From Blastocystis hominis (lineage: Eukaryota > Sar > Bigyra > Opalinata > Blastocystidae): a stretch of 64,000 nucleotides of DNA. This document shows positions 45,155 to 55,384 of the stretch, one piece after another; the stretch's first letter is position 1, and every line of letters begins with the position of its first letter. A model generated the notes under the pieces. The model was not told the DNA's origin, ran no database searches, and worked only from the letters and a program-made list of their open reading frames with translations. The stretch is taken from the NCBI RefSeq assembly GCF_000151665.1, contig NW_013171865.1:278001-342000 (forward strand), given 5' to 3'. A program made the translations under genes and the position numbers.

Positions 45155-46128
45155 ATGTTGAATGGTAGTGATTCTTTTGAAATGGAAGAAGAAGTCACCT
45201 TTCAAGTGAACGAGTCCGTTATTATCGAGGACAAAGGTTTATTCTACGAAGGAAGAGTAAAAGAACGAATTGGAAGATGAGTCGTAGATATTGGACGTGA
45301 AGAACGGAAAATATTATGTTCACTTTAGCGGATGGCCAAAAAGGTATGATAAATGGGTTGAGTTCGATGATCTCAACAAACAAAATGAAATGAATCGGGC
45401 ATTGATGAAAATGAACAACAAATCCAATAAAGACAAGGAAAACAAACCTTATTTCAAAACAAGTCTACTGAGTGAGTTGGTAGTGTATCTCTATGATTTT
45501 AATAATAGAACATGGTGAGTGAGATAAAACAAAAATACAAATTCCCATTTTTACTAAAACAACGTCTGGTGGAAGAATGGTACATTGTGAAAAACCGGAA
45601 ACTCTTTATTCCTCTTCCTCGATCTCCTAATATAAAACAAATTCTTCAATTGGTATGTATTGTGTTTGTTCATTGTAATAGATTAGTGGGAATCAGAATG
45701 TAAAAGCGAGTCTTCAGTCGCTCATCAAAGTGCAATCGAAGTATGAAATGAAATGATTGTATGAACTATGTAGTTAATTGAAGGTTTAATGTATTATATG
45801 AAGAACTGCATGGACAAATCGATAATCTATCACGAAGAAGAAAGTCAATTTTGTCAAGTGAATGATATAAAGAATGTGAACTATGTTGAAATGTATGGAG
45901 CTGAACACTTGCTTCGCGCAGTGTGTATGAAATATGAACTGAATGAAATTAATTTGTGTAGATATGCTTCCAATATTGTACAGTTCTGCGGATATTTCTG
46001 AGAAAGAAAGCGAACAGATCCATGAGGTGGTTTTCAGTCTCTATCAGTTTTTACTGAGGCATCCTCAGTATTTCTGCAGCTTCGATGAGTACACGTCTCT
46101 GGAAGAGAGTATCAAGAATTTGGTTTGA
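45155..46128 (+). CDS. MRG-domain chromodomain protein (MRG15/EAF3-like)
   Basis: Chromatin reader found in NuA4 and Rpd3S-type complexes. Exon 1 (MLNGSDSFEMEEEVTFQVNE) and exon 2 (DVKNGKYYVHFSGWPKRYDKWVEF) form the MRG-type chromodomain. The MRG domain follows: KYKFPFLLKQRLVEEWY, LFIPLPRSPNIKQIL, GLMYYMKNCMD, VEMYGAEHLLRAVY and LYQFLLRHPQYFCSFDEY. Introns of 29-44 nt. Exons 2 to the end are part of the tandem duplication; exon 1 is not. It is the complete copy. Confidence 0.85.
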
Positions 46129-46143
46129 ATTGTAATTTGTTTT

Positions 46144-48039
46144 ATGGACACACCTTTTGTCTCTGCTGAGATTTACAGGGGGAGAGCCTATCCAAAGCAG
46201 ACTCCTGGGCATACAAAGAAGTGTATTTCTGTGAATTCTGCTGGCTTCGTGGCTCTTATCGATACTTATTCTTGGTTTGTTTTAAATCCATATACAAATG
46301 CGGTTTATTCATTTCCTGGAAGTTTTTCAGCGGTCCAAGAGGAAGAAGAGAATACAAGCAGCAAAAAACGAGTATTGATTCCCAAATGATTGTAATTGGT
46401 CTAGCCAAGTCCAGACGATCAAGAGAAATCACACCCAAAGATCAAGAAAGAACCTTGCATAATAGAATGGTCTCCTGATGGATTTGGATACGATAATTCG
46501 AGTCTATTATTGACAATAAAGTACGATCCTGCTATTGAGCTGTGGAGTTTGCCTACAACGCAAGGAGTTTTGTACATGAAGAAAGTGGCCGACTTGCTGT
46601 CTTGTATCAAATCAACCAAGATATTTTCTGAGCACTGTGTCCCTATCCGCAGCTTCAGCTGTTGTTTCAATAAACCCTCTCTGACGTTGGTTATTTCGAT
46701 CAATTCTGCGCTCTTTTTCTTCTTTTTCTCTTGGAAGTCAGATCATCTCGATATCGATTTGAAATCGTGTCAATGGTGTCATGAGGACATTACAAGCTGT
46801 TCTTGGAGCAATCAAACTCTCTATTGCGGAACCATCTCTGGAAAAGTCATTCAGCTCACTAGCACTGCATTTGCACCGCTTCTCTCCCCGAGTGGAGCCA
46901 TGGAACTTGATTCCATTCCAAACGAATCAAAACCCGAAACATCGAATTCCATCGAAAGAATAAACTCATTGGAAGAGAAAAGCGATTTCATTCATGTGTC
47001 ACTCCATTCGACCAGCATTGAAAGCGAAGCCGTGGAGACGACGCTTCTCAATTCCATCCTTCAATCACCTCACGCAATGCAGGGAGGGATTGTTTCAATC
47101 CAGGAAACAAATGACAATCGAATCCTAATCCACGACGGAGCGAATCTCTGCGTTCGCAATCCGTATGGAGAATGGGAATATTACAATGTCCCAGATGGAA
47201 TTCTCTGCGTCAATTCCTCTCTTCAAATCATCACCAAATCGATGCAAATCACAAAACTGAATGAGTTTGTCCAGCCGATCAGTTATTTTCTTCCGCCTCT
47301 CACCGACTTTGCACTGATCGACGCCACTCCTCTTCATTCTTCCTCTTCTTTTCTCATTCTATTTTATATTGTTACCGGAATGCGAACCACTTCGGTCGAT
47401 TTTCGGTTCCAGAACTATTCTCTCCTTTCTGTGGCCATTCCTTCAGAAATCAGTTGGATTCCTGGCTCCGTTCTCCTGCCCCAATGCATGAAGCGATGTT
47501 TGTTGCCTCAGTGGAGTTCAGGAAAGCTGGAAACGGAGCAGATTCAAATGATTTATTGTTGGTTATGCAAATTGATGCGTCAACGGCAGAAACTTCCCTT
47601 GGATATTAGGGAGGTGCGAAGAGTTTTGCGCGAAAAGTTTCACCAAAAAACAGCAAAGGCGCATGATTCGTTTAGTTTGTGTTACTATTGCCCTTGTTGT
47701 GAACAGACATGCTTACAAAGTGAAGGACATTTGGAGTGGTGCTGTCTGGCGTCCTTGGATCTCTACTGTCCAGTAAGCGGAAAATTGCTGTTGGAGAGCA
47801 AAGAAGTGAAGGTTTGTCCATGCTGCCAGCTGTCCTATTTGGAGGCTTCAGAGTGCGTTTTCTGTGGATTGAAGCTTCGTTCAATGCTTCGAGGTCCTTG
47901 CTTGTCACAACCCATCAATCGTGAATTCATTCATTGCTATCAAGGAACCGAATCGAGTATAGAAGAATCGTGGAATCAAATAGAATCTTATTCAGTCTGG
48001 AATGTTTGTAATAATAAATCGCTGAATGAATTCGAATAA
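46144..48039 (+). CDS. TFIIIC-like protein (WD40 plus zinc-binding C-terminus), copy 1
   Basis: A 34-nt intron joins MDTPFVSAEIYRGRAYP to CIIEWSPDGFGYDNSSLLLT, a WD-repeat opening typical of GTF3C4/TFIIIC-delta. Beta-propeller-like sequence follows, then a C-terminal zinc module: CYYCPCCEQTC, GHLEWCCLASLDLYC and KVCPCCQLSYLEASECVFC, like the zf-TFIIIC domain (CxxC, GHxWxRC, CxxC). It would assist RNA polymerase III at tRNA genes. The start is 16 bp past the MRG stop on the same strand. No other GTF3C subunit is in the window. Confidence 0.55.
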
Positions 48040-48297
48040 AGAAATTGAATGAAATATGAATTCAATCAACAAATATATCAAGAACAATAGTAATCCAAAT
48101 CATAATATCATTCATATATATTGAGTTAATCAATCGATCAATAGAACCACCCATCTTTACCCAGCAAACAAACAAATGAACAAACAAACAAACAAACAAA
48201 TGAACGAAGAGATAAATAGATAGATAGATAGATAGATAGATTCAACAAACAATTCATGTTATAAAACGATTCAAAGAATATTAAAACAGTGAATACA
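48040..48297. other. Spacer with AAAC and GATA microsatellites
   Basis: About 258 bases between convergent TFIIIC-like and CHMP2 genes. AACAAACA units at about 48165-48200 supply minus-strand TGTTTGTT motifs for CHMP2. A GATA repeat at about 48217-48240 is one unit longer than in copy 2. Confidence 0.6.
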
Positions 48298-48976
48298 TTA
48301 CAAATTATTGAGGCGGTTCTGCAAATCTGACATGTTATTAGTATCCATCGCAGTAGTAGCGGTCGGACCTGTAGTTTCAGCAGGAGCTGCAACCGCTCCA
48401 GAAGGAGCAGCAGCAGCATCAGCTAATTGACTGATTCCGATTTCCGCAAGAACCTGATTTACCAACTCATCTTCAGCATCAGCATCGTCTAAATCTCCCA
48501 TAGCATTATCAAGAGCATCTCCAGTCAATTCTTGCATCATTTCGTTTCTCATTGACTCTTTAGAGTATTCCGCAACAATACGCTGAATAGACTTCGGATC
48601 CATCATTCCACTAATTGCTCTATATGTAGCGCAGGCTCCCTTAAGAGCACTCGTAATAGCTTCTTGACCACTCGCAGTCATTAGCTGAATTTGAATACCT
48701 TGTAAATTAGCCTTCGCAACCTCGAATTTTTCAATAGCCTTTCTGATTCGGACAAGATCCTTTGCAAATATCTTTACTTCGTTCTATACATAACAAAAAC
48801 AAGACAAAACTCACAATTCGGCCTGCCTTAGCACTTCTCTTAATCGTGGTCTCCACCTCTCTTTGTCGACGTTTAATTTGTCTTTCTTCTCGATCAATCT
48901 CACGAATGGATTGACGAATCGCGCTTTTGTTTTCATTTAATATTTCCTTCGTTGTCTTACTAGGAGCAGCACCCAT
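48298..48976 (-). CDS. ESCRT-III subunit CHMP2/VPS2, copy 1
   Basis: Small helical ESCRT-III protein for membrane scission. It starts MGAAPSKTTKEIL, possibly N-myristoylated at Gly2, then the basic helix IREIDREERQIKRRQREVE. One intron of about 30 nt follows AKAGRI, and next come VKIFAKDLVRIRKAIEKFE, the helices with MRNEMMQELTGDALDNAMGDLDD, and a C-terminal MIM1-like helix SDLQNRLNNL for VPS4. Length is about 214 residues, normal for CHMP2. It is divergent from GALK, whose start lies 240 bp away. Confidence 0.92.
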
Positions 48977-49216
48977 TATTTAATAATAACTAAACTCAGA
49001 AAAATAATATAACGATCCAAGTTATAAACTGTGCCGTTATTTATTGGTGAACCAGTTCTTACTCGATTTAGGGAATCAAGCCCGCATTCCTTCGACTGAA
49101 TTTGGTTCTTTTTCCATATACTCATGAACAAACGATATTCAATTGTATTTGTCCAAACTAGACTTTTTTGTAAACCCCCATTTTTGGTTTGTGTTTAGTG
49201 TGAATTGAGAGATTCA

Positions 49217-49440
49217 ATGTCATCTGTTCCTTGTTATCATCAGTAGGACTCTATAGAAAAGAATTTCGTAATTTTGATAGGCTTGAGGATGTTTACGATA
49301 ATGTTGGTGAAATCCAATCTCGTTTTACGGAATTGAACAACTTGTTCGAGGAGAAGTATCATTGTAAACCTGACTTCTACGTTCGTGCTCCTGGTCGTGT
49401 GAATCTGATTGGGGAGTCTATTATATACTATTTAATTTGA
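49217..49440 (+). pseudogene. Truncated GALK2-like gene, copy 1 (5' fragment)
   Basis: Identical in layout to the start of the full gene at 53375: ATG, short exon, a 38-nt intron, then [20 protein letters not shown] and [10 protein letters not shown]. At 49416 the homology stops inside the GRVNLIGE(H) motif and 32 unrelated bases add SIIYYLI and a stop. It lacks all but about 50 residues and cannot be a kinase. Host gene copy broken by the duplication. Confidence 0.9.
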
Positions 49441-49448
49441 TTGTCTCC
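49417..49448. other. 32-nt filler at the duplication junction
   Basis: AT-rich sequence that matches neither the GALK continuation nor MRG intron 1. It sits exactly between the end of copy 1 and the start of copy 2. Confidence 0.85.
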
Positions 49449-50290
49449 GATATTGGATGTGAAGAACGGAAAATATTATGTTCACTTTAGCGGATGGCCA
49501 AAAAGGTATGATAAATGGGTCGAGTTCGATGATCTCAACAAACAAAATGAAATGAATCGGGCATTGATGAAAATGAACAACAAATCCAATAAAGACAAGG
49601 AAAGCAAACCCTATTTCAAAACAAGTCTACTGAGTGAGTTGGTAGTGTATCTCTATGATTTTAATAATAGAACATGGTGAGTGAGATAAAACAAAAATAC
49701 AAATTCCCATTTTTACTAAAACAACGTCTGGTGGAAGAATGGTACATTGTGAAAAACCGGAAACTCTTTATTCCTCTTCCTCGATCTCCCAATATAAAAC
49801 AAATTCTTCAATTGGTATGTATTGTGTTTGTTCATTGTAATAGATTAGTGGGAATCAGAATGTAAAAGCGAGTCTTCAGTCGCTCATCAAAGTGCAATCG
49901 AAGTATGAAATGAAATGATTGTATGAACTATGTAGTTAATTGAAGGTTTAATGTATTATATGAAGAACTGCATGGACAAATCGATAATCTATCACGAAGA
50001 AGAAAGTCAATTTTGTCAAGTGAATGATATAAAGAATGTGAACTATGTTGAAATGTATGGAGCTGAACACTTGCTTCGCGCAGTGTGTATGAAATATGAA
50101 CTGAATGAAATTAATTTGTGTAGATATGCTTCCAATATTGTACAGTTCTGCGGATATTTCTGAGAAAGAAAGCGAACAGATCCATGAGGTGGTTTTCAGT
50201 CTCTATCAGTTTTTACTGAGGCATCCTCAGTATTTCTGCAGCTTCGATGAGTACACGTCTCTGGAAGAGAGTATCAAGAATTTGGTTTGA
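49449..50290 (+). pseudogene. MRG-domain gene, copy 2, lacking exon 1
   Basis: Carries exon 2 to the end of the MRG gene with intact splice sites and only a few changes (for example N to S in KDKESKP). Exon 1 with the first strand of the chromodomain and the start codon is absent. Homology begins at the last G of the intron-1 acceptor. A shorter protein could start inside, but the chromodomain would be incomplete. Confidence 0.75.
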
Positions 50291-50305
50291 ATTGTAATTT
50301 GTTTT

Positions 50306-52201
50306 ATGGACACACCTTTTGTCTCTGCTGAGATTTACAGGGGGAGAGCCTATCCAAAGCAGACTCCTGGGCATACAAAGAAGTGTATTTCTGTGAATTC
50401 TGCTGGCTTCGTGGCTCTTATCGATACTTATTCTTGGTTTGTTTTAAATCCATATACAAATGCGGTTTATTCATTTCCTGGAAGTTTTTCAGCGGTCCAA
50501 GAGGAAGAAGAGAATACAAGCAGCAAAAAACGAGTATTGATTCCCAAATGATTGTAATTGGTCTAGCCAAGTCCAGACGATCAAGAGAAATCACACCCAA
50601 AGATCAAGAAAGAACCTTGCATAATAGAATGGTCTCCTGATGGATTTGGATACGATAATTCGAGTCTATTATTGACAATAAAGTACGATCCTGCTATTGA
50701 GCTGTGGAGTTTGCCTACAACGCAAGGAGTTTTGTACATGAAGAAAGTGGCCGACTTGCTGTCTTGTATCAAATCAACCAAGATATTTTCTGAGCACTGT
50801 GTCCCTATCCGCAGCTTCAGCTGTTGTTTCAATAAACCCTCTCTGACGTTGGTTATTTCGATCAATTCTGCGCTCTTTTTCTTCTTTTTCTCTTGGAAGT
50901 CAGATCATCTCGATATCGATTTGAAATCGTGTCAATGGTGTCATGAGGACATTACAAGCTGTTCTTGGAGCAATCAAACTCTCTATTGCGGAACCATCTC
51001 TGGAAAAGTCATTCAGCTCACTAGCACTGCATTTGCACCGCTTCTCTCCCCGAGTGGAGCCATGGAACTTGATTCCATTCCAAACGAATCAAAACCCGAA
51101 ACATCGAATTCCATCGAAAGAATAAACTCATTGGAAGAGAAAAGCGATTTCATTCATGTGTCACTCCATTCGACCAGCATTGAAAGCGAAGCCGTGGAGA
51201 CGACGCTTCTCAATTCCATCCTTCAATCACCTCACGCAATGCAGGGAGGGATTGTTTCAATCCAGGAAACAAATGACAATCGAATCCTAATCCACGACGG
51301 AGCGAATCTCTGCGTTCGCAATCCGTATGGAGAATGGGAATATTACAATGTCCCAGATGGAATTCTCTGCGTCAATTCCTCTCTTCAAATCATCACCAAA
51401 TCGATGCAAATCACAAAACTGAATGAGTTTGTCCAGCCGATCAGTTATTTTCTTCCGCCTCTCACCGACTTTGCACTGATCGACGCCACTCCTCTTCATT
51501 CTTCCTCTTCTTTTCTCATTCTATTTTATATTGTTACCGGAATGCGAACCACTTCGGTCGATTTTCGGTTCCAGAACTATTCTCTCCTTTCTGTGGCCAT
51601 TCCTTCAGAAATCAGTTGGATTCCTGGCTCCGTTCTCCTGCCCCAATGCATGAAGCGATGTTTGTTGCCTCAGTGGAGTTCAGGAAAGCTGGAAACGGAG
51701 CAGATTCAAATGATTTATTGTTGGTTATGCAAATTGATGCGTCAACGGCAGAAACTTCCCTTGGATATTAGGGAGGTGCGAAGAGTTTTGCGCGAAAAGT
51801 TTCACCAAAAAACAGCAAAGGCGCATGATTCGTTTAGTTTGTGTTACTATTGCCCTTGTTGTGAACAGACATGCTTACAAAGTGAAGGACATTTGGAGTG
51901 GTGCTGTCTGGCGTCCTTGGATCTCTACTGTCCAGTAAGCGGAAAATTGCTGTTGGAGAGCAAAGAAGTGAAGGTTTGTCCATGCTGTCAGCTGTCCTAT
52001 TTGGAGGCTTCAGAGTGCGTTTTCTGTGGATTGAAGCTTCGTTCAATGCTTCGAGGTCCTTGCTTGTCACAACCCATCAATTGTGAATTCATTCATTGCT
52101 ATCAAGGAACCGAATCGAGTATAGAAGAATCGTGGAATCAAATAGAATCTTATTCAGTCTGGAATGTTTGTAATAATAAATCGCTGAATGAATTCGAATA
52201 A
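50306..52201 (+). CDS. TFIIIC-like protein, copy 2
   Basis: Same protein as 46144-48039 with a full reading frame and the same intron. The one amino-acid change I see is R to C near the C-terminus (QPINCEF). The zinc ligands are unchanged. Both copies look functional. Confidence 0.55.
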
Positions 52202-52455
52202 AGAAATTGAATGAAATATGAATTCAATCAACAAATATATCAAGAACAATAGTAATCCAAATCATAATATCATTCATATATATTGAGTTAATCAATCGAT
52301 CAATAGAACCACCCATCTTTACCCAGCAAACAAACAAATGAACAAACAAACAAACAAACAAATGAACGAAGAGATAAATAGATAGATAGATAGATAGATT
52401 CAACAAACAATTCATGTTATAAAACGATTCAAAGAATATTAAAACAGTGAATACA

Positions 52456-53134
52456 TTACAAATTATTGAGGCGGTTCTGCAAATCTGACATGTTATTAGT
52501 ATCCATCGCAGTAGTAGCGGTCGGACCTGTAGTTTCAGCAGGAGCTGCAACCGCTCCAGAAGGAGCAGCAGCAGCATCAGCTAATTGACTGATTCCGATT
52601 TCCGCAAGAACCTGATTTACCAACTCATCTTCAGCATCAGCATCGTCTAAATCTCCCATAGCATTATCAAGAGCATCTCCAGTCAATTCTTGCATCATTT
52701 CGTTTCTCATTGACTCTTTAGAGTATTCCGCAACAATACGCTGAATAGACTTCGGATCCATCATTCCACTAATCGTTCTGTATGTAGCGCAGGCTCCCTT
52801 AAGAGCACTCGTAATAGCTTCTTGACCACTCGCAGTCATTAGCTGAATTTGAATACCTTGTAAATTAGCCTTCGCAACCTCGAATTTTTCAATGGCCTTT
52901 CTGATTCGGACAAGATCCTTTGCAAATATCTTTACTTCGTTCTATACATAACAAAAACAAGACAAAACTCACAATTCGGCCTGCCTTAGCACTTCTCTTA
53001 ATCGTGGTCTCCACCTCTCTTTGTCGACGTTTAATTTGTCTTTCTTCTCGATCAATCTCACGAATGGATTGACGAATCGCGCTTTTGTTTTCATTTAATA
53101 TTTCCTTCGTTGTCTTACTAGGAGCAGCACCCAT
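52456..53134 (-). CDS. ESCRT-III subunit CHMP2/VPS2, copy 2
   Basis: Same as 48298-48976, full length. One amino-acid change is visible, A to T (YRTISGMMDPK). The shared upstream region with GALK is also duplicated, so both copies keep the same promoter region. Confidence 0.92.
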
Positions 53135-53374
53135 TATTTAATAATAACTAAACTCAGAAAAATAATATAACGATCCAAGTTATAAACTGTGCCGTTATTT
53201 ATTGGTGAACCAGTTCTTACTCGATTTAGGGAATCAAGCCCGCATTCCTTCGACTGAATTTGGTTCTTTTTCCATATACTCATGAACAAACGATATTCAA
53301 TTGTATTTGTCCAAACTAGACTTTTTTGTAAACCCCCATTTTTGGTTTGTGTTTAGTGTGAATTGAGAGATTCA

Positions 53375-55000
53375 ATGTCATCTGTTCCTTGTTATCATCG
53401 GTAGGACACTATAGAAAAGAATTTCGTAATTTTGATAGGCTTGAGGATGTTTACGATAATGTTGGTGAAATCCAATCTCGTTTTACGGAATTGAACAACT
53501 TATTCGAGGAGAAGTATCATTGTAAACCTGACTTCTACGTTCGTGCTCCTGGTCGTGTGAATCTGATTGGAGAGCATATTGACTACCACGGGTTGGTTAT
53601 CTACTCACTCCATCACACAAAGTTATTCCGTATTCCCCATGGCTATCGTGAACGACATGATCATTGCTGTATCTTCAGAAGAGAACACTTCTGGAGCGAC
53701 CGAATTCTCTGTTCACAACGTGGTACGCCCTCCATTCCCTCGCCTGACCGTCAGAATCCGAAGTTCGCATCGAGCACTCTCCCCGTCGATCCCAAAGCTC
53801 CCATGAGCCCCGAGCACAACTGGTCTCTCTACTTCCAATGCGGCTACAAGGGTGCCTTCGACCACTTCGACACCGCCGTACCTCTCCTTGCCTTCCTCCA
53901 CCCCAGCACAATCCTCCTCGCCTCCTCAAGATCGCCATGAGCGGCACCGTTCCTCCCGCCGCCGGCGTTTCCTCCTCCTCCGCCTTCGTCGTCGCCTCCT
54001 GCATGGCCACCGCGCTCGCCAACGGCATGGCCTTCGATAAGAGTTCCCTCGCCGAGGCCTGCCGCGTTGCCGAGTTCCCCTTTTCCACCCTTTCCACGAT
54101 AGGTTCTACATCGGAACCATGGGCGGCGGCATGGATCAGGCCATCTCCGTGCACGGAATCCGCGGTTATGCCTCGCATATTGAGTTCAATCCGCTCAAAG
54201 CCACTCCCGTGCAGCTCCCCGCGGGAGGCGTCTTCGTCATCTCCAACTCCTTCTACCAGGCGCCGAAGGCGGTTACCGCGGCTACAGGGTACAATCTGCG
54301 CGTCGTGGAGGGCCGTTTGGCGGCAAAACTGATCGCGAAGGCGTTCGGATTACCGCGGTTCTTGGAGTACGTGACGCTGCGCGAGCTGCAGCACGACCTC
54401 GGCGACAAAACGCTCGAGGAAATGCAGGCGATCGTCAAGGAAACGCTCCACGAAACGCCCTACACAACCGCGGAAATCGAGGCGGAGCTCGGGGAACTGA
54501 CGCAACCGCGGTTATTCGCGGACCGTCCGGCGGCGGCGAAGGTGCTGGAGGTGAACTCGTCGTTCAAGTGCCAGCAGCGCGCGCTGCACGTGCTTTCGGA
54601 GGCTGATCGGGTTTTGAAGTTCCGCGCGGTGTGCGAAGACGAATTGCCGCGCAAACTGGAGCGGCTCGGGGAGCTGATGAACGAGTCGCATGCGAGCTGC
54701 GATGGATTGTATGAGTGCTCGTGCGAGCAGCTGAATGAGCTGGTGGAGATCGCGAGGTCGATGTGGATGATGGGGATGATGCGTAGACGCCATGGAGCGA
54801 TCGGGTCGAGACTGACGGGCGCGGGATGGGGAGGCTGCGCGGTGCATTTGGTCAAGGAGGAGGCGCTGGAGGAGTTCATGAAGGCGTTGAGGGAGGAGTA
54901 CTATGTGAAGCATGGGTTCGACGAGGAACAAATCAAGCAGGGACTTTTCGCATCGAAGCCTGGAGCCGGAGCGTGCTACTTTGAGGGGATTGAGTTTTAA
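53375..55000 (+). CDS. GHMP sugar kinase, GALK2/galactokinase-like
   Basis: Phosphorylates galactose or N-acetylgalactosamine at C1. Exons with 29-38-nt introns give [16 protein letters not shown] (galactokinase signature), [16 protein letters not shown], then [21 protein letters not shown] (GHMP ATP-binding loop), [14 protein letters not shown] and [14 protein letters not shown]. The ATP loop has [12 protein letters not shown] instead of the usual (I/L)PxGAGLSSSA. The body matches GALK2 better than GALK1 ([16 protein letters not shown]). About 450 residues. TGTTTGTT at 55016-55023. This is the only full copy. Confidence 0.92.
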
Positions 55001-55015
55001 TCGGCAGGCTTGAGG

Positions 55016-55023
55016 TGTTTGTT
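55016..55023 (+). terminator. TGTTTGTT motif of the GALK2-like gene
   Basis: T-GAGG-TGTTTGTT, then more GTTT units. An encoded TAA precedes it. Confidence 0.65.
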
Positions 55024-55384
55024 TGTTTGTTTGACATGATAAGTACATGATGAAGAATAGGACAGGAAGGTGAAAAGGGGGGAGGATTGGAGTCGTTGCT
55101 TGATTGTGTGTGAATGGTATTCGGAAGGGGTTTTAGGATGAAAGAGAAAGGATCAGATGACAAAAAGAAAAAGAGAAAATGAGAGAAAAGTGGAAAGCAG
55201 TGAGTTTGGAACAAAGTGAGCATGTTTGATCGAAACAGGTGATTCACTCATTTTCAGGCGTTTTTCAAACATTCAATAGATGCCTAAACTTGCATCCACC
55301 CCCCTCAAACAAAATCCTTTCCATTTCTTTCGTTCCAACAAACAACCCTCCACGACCACAATCCTCCTCCTTCTTCCTTCCTCT
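55024..55384. other. Intergenic region between convergent genes
   Basis: About 360 bases. The minus-strand TTGTTTGTTG near 55337-55346 fits the end of the coatomer gene. No further gene seen. Confidence 0.4.

Larger units (their letters stand above)
45287..49416 (+). repeat. Tandem duplication, copy 1 (about 4.13 kb)
   Basis: Direct repeat of 49449-53574, with an offset of 4162 bases (4158 after a one-unit change in a GATA microsatellite). By eye I count about a dozen base differences, so the copies are well above 99% identical. It runs from MRG exon 2 through the TFIIIC-like and CHMP2 genes to codon about 50 of the GALK gene. Confidence 0.97.
49449..53574 (+). repeat. Tandem duplication, copy 2 (about 4.13 kb)
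   Basis: Second copy of the 45287-49416 unit. It contains the complete TFIIIC-like and CHMP2 genes and leads without a break into the full GALK gene. Confidence 0.97.

Noticed and set aside
48165-48245. AAAC and GATA repeats as a possible regulatory array
   Set aside because: Simple microsatellite that happens to contain the polyadenylation motif; the only difference between copies is one GATA unit.
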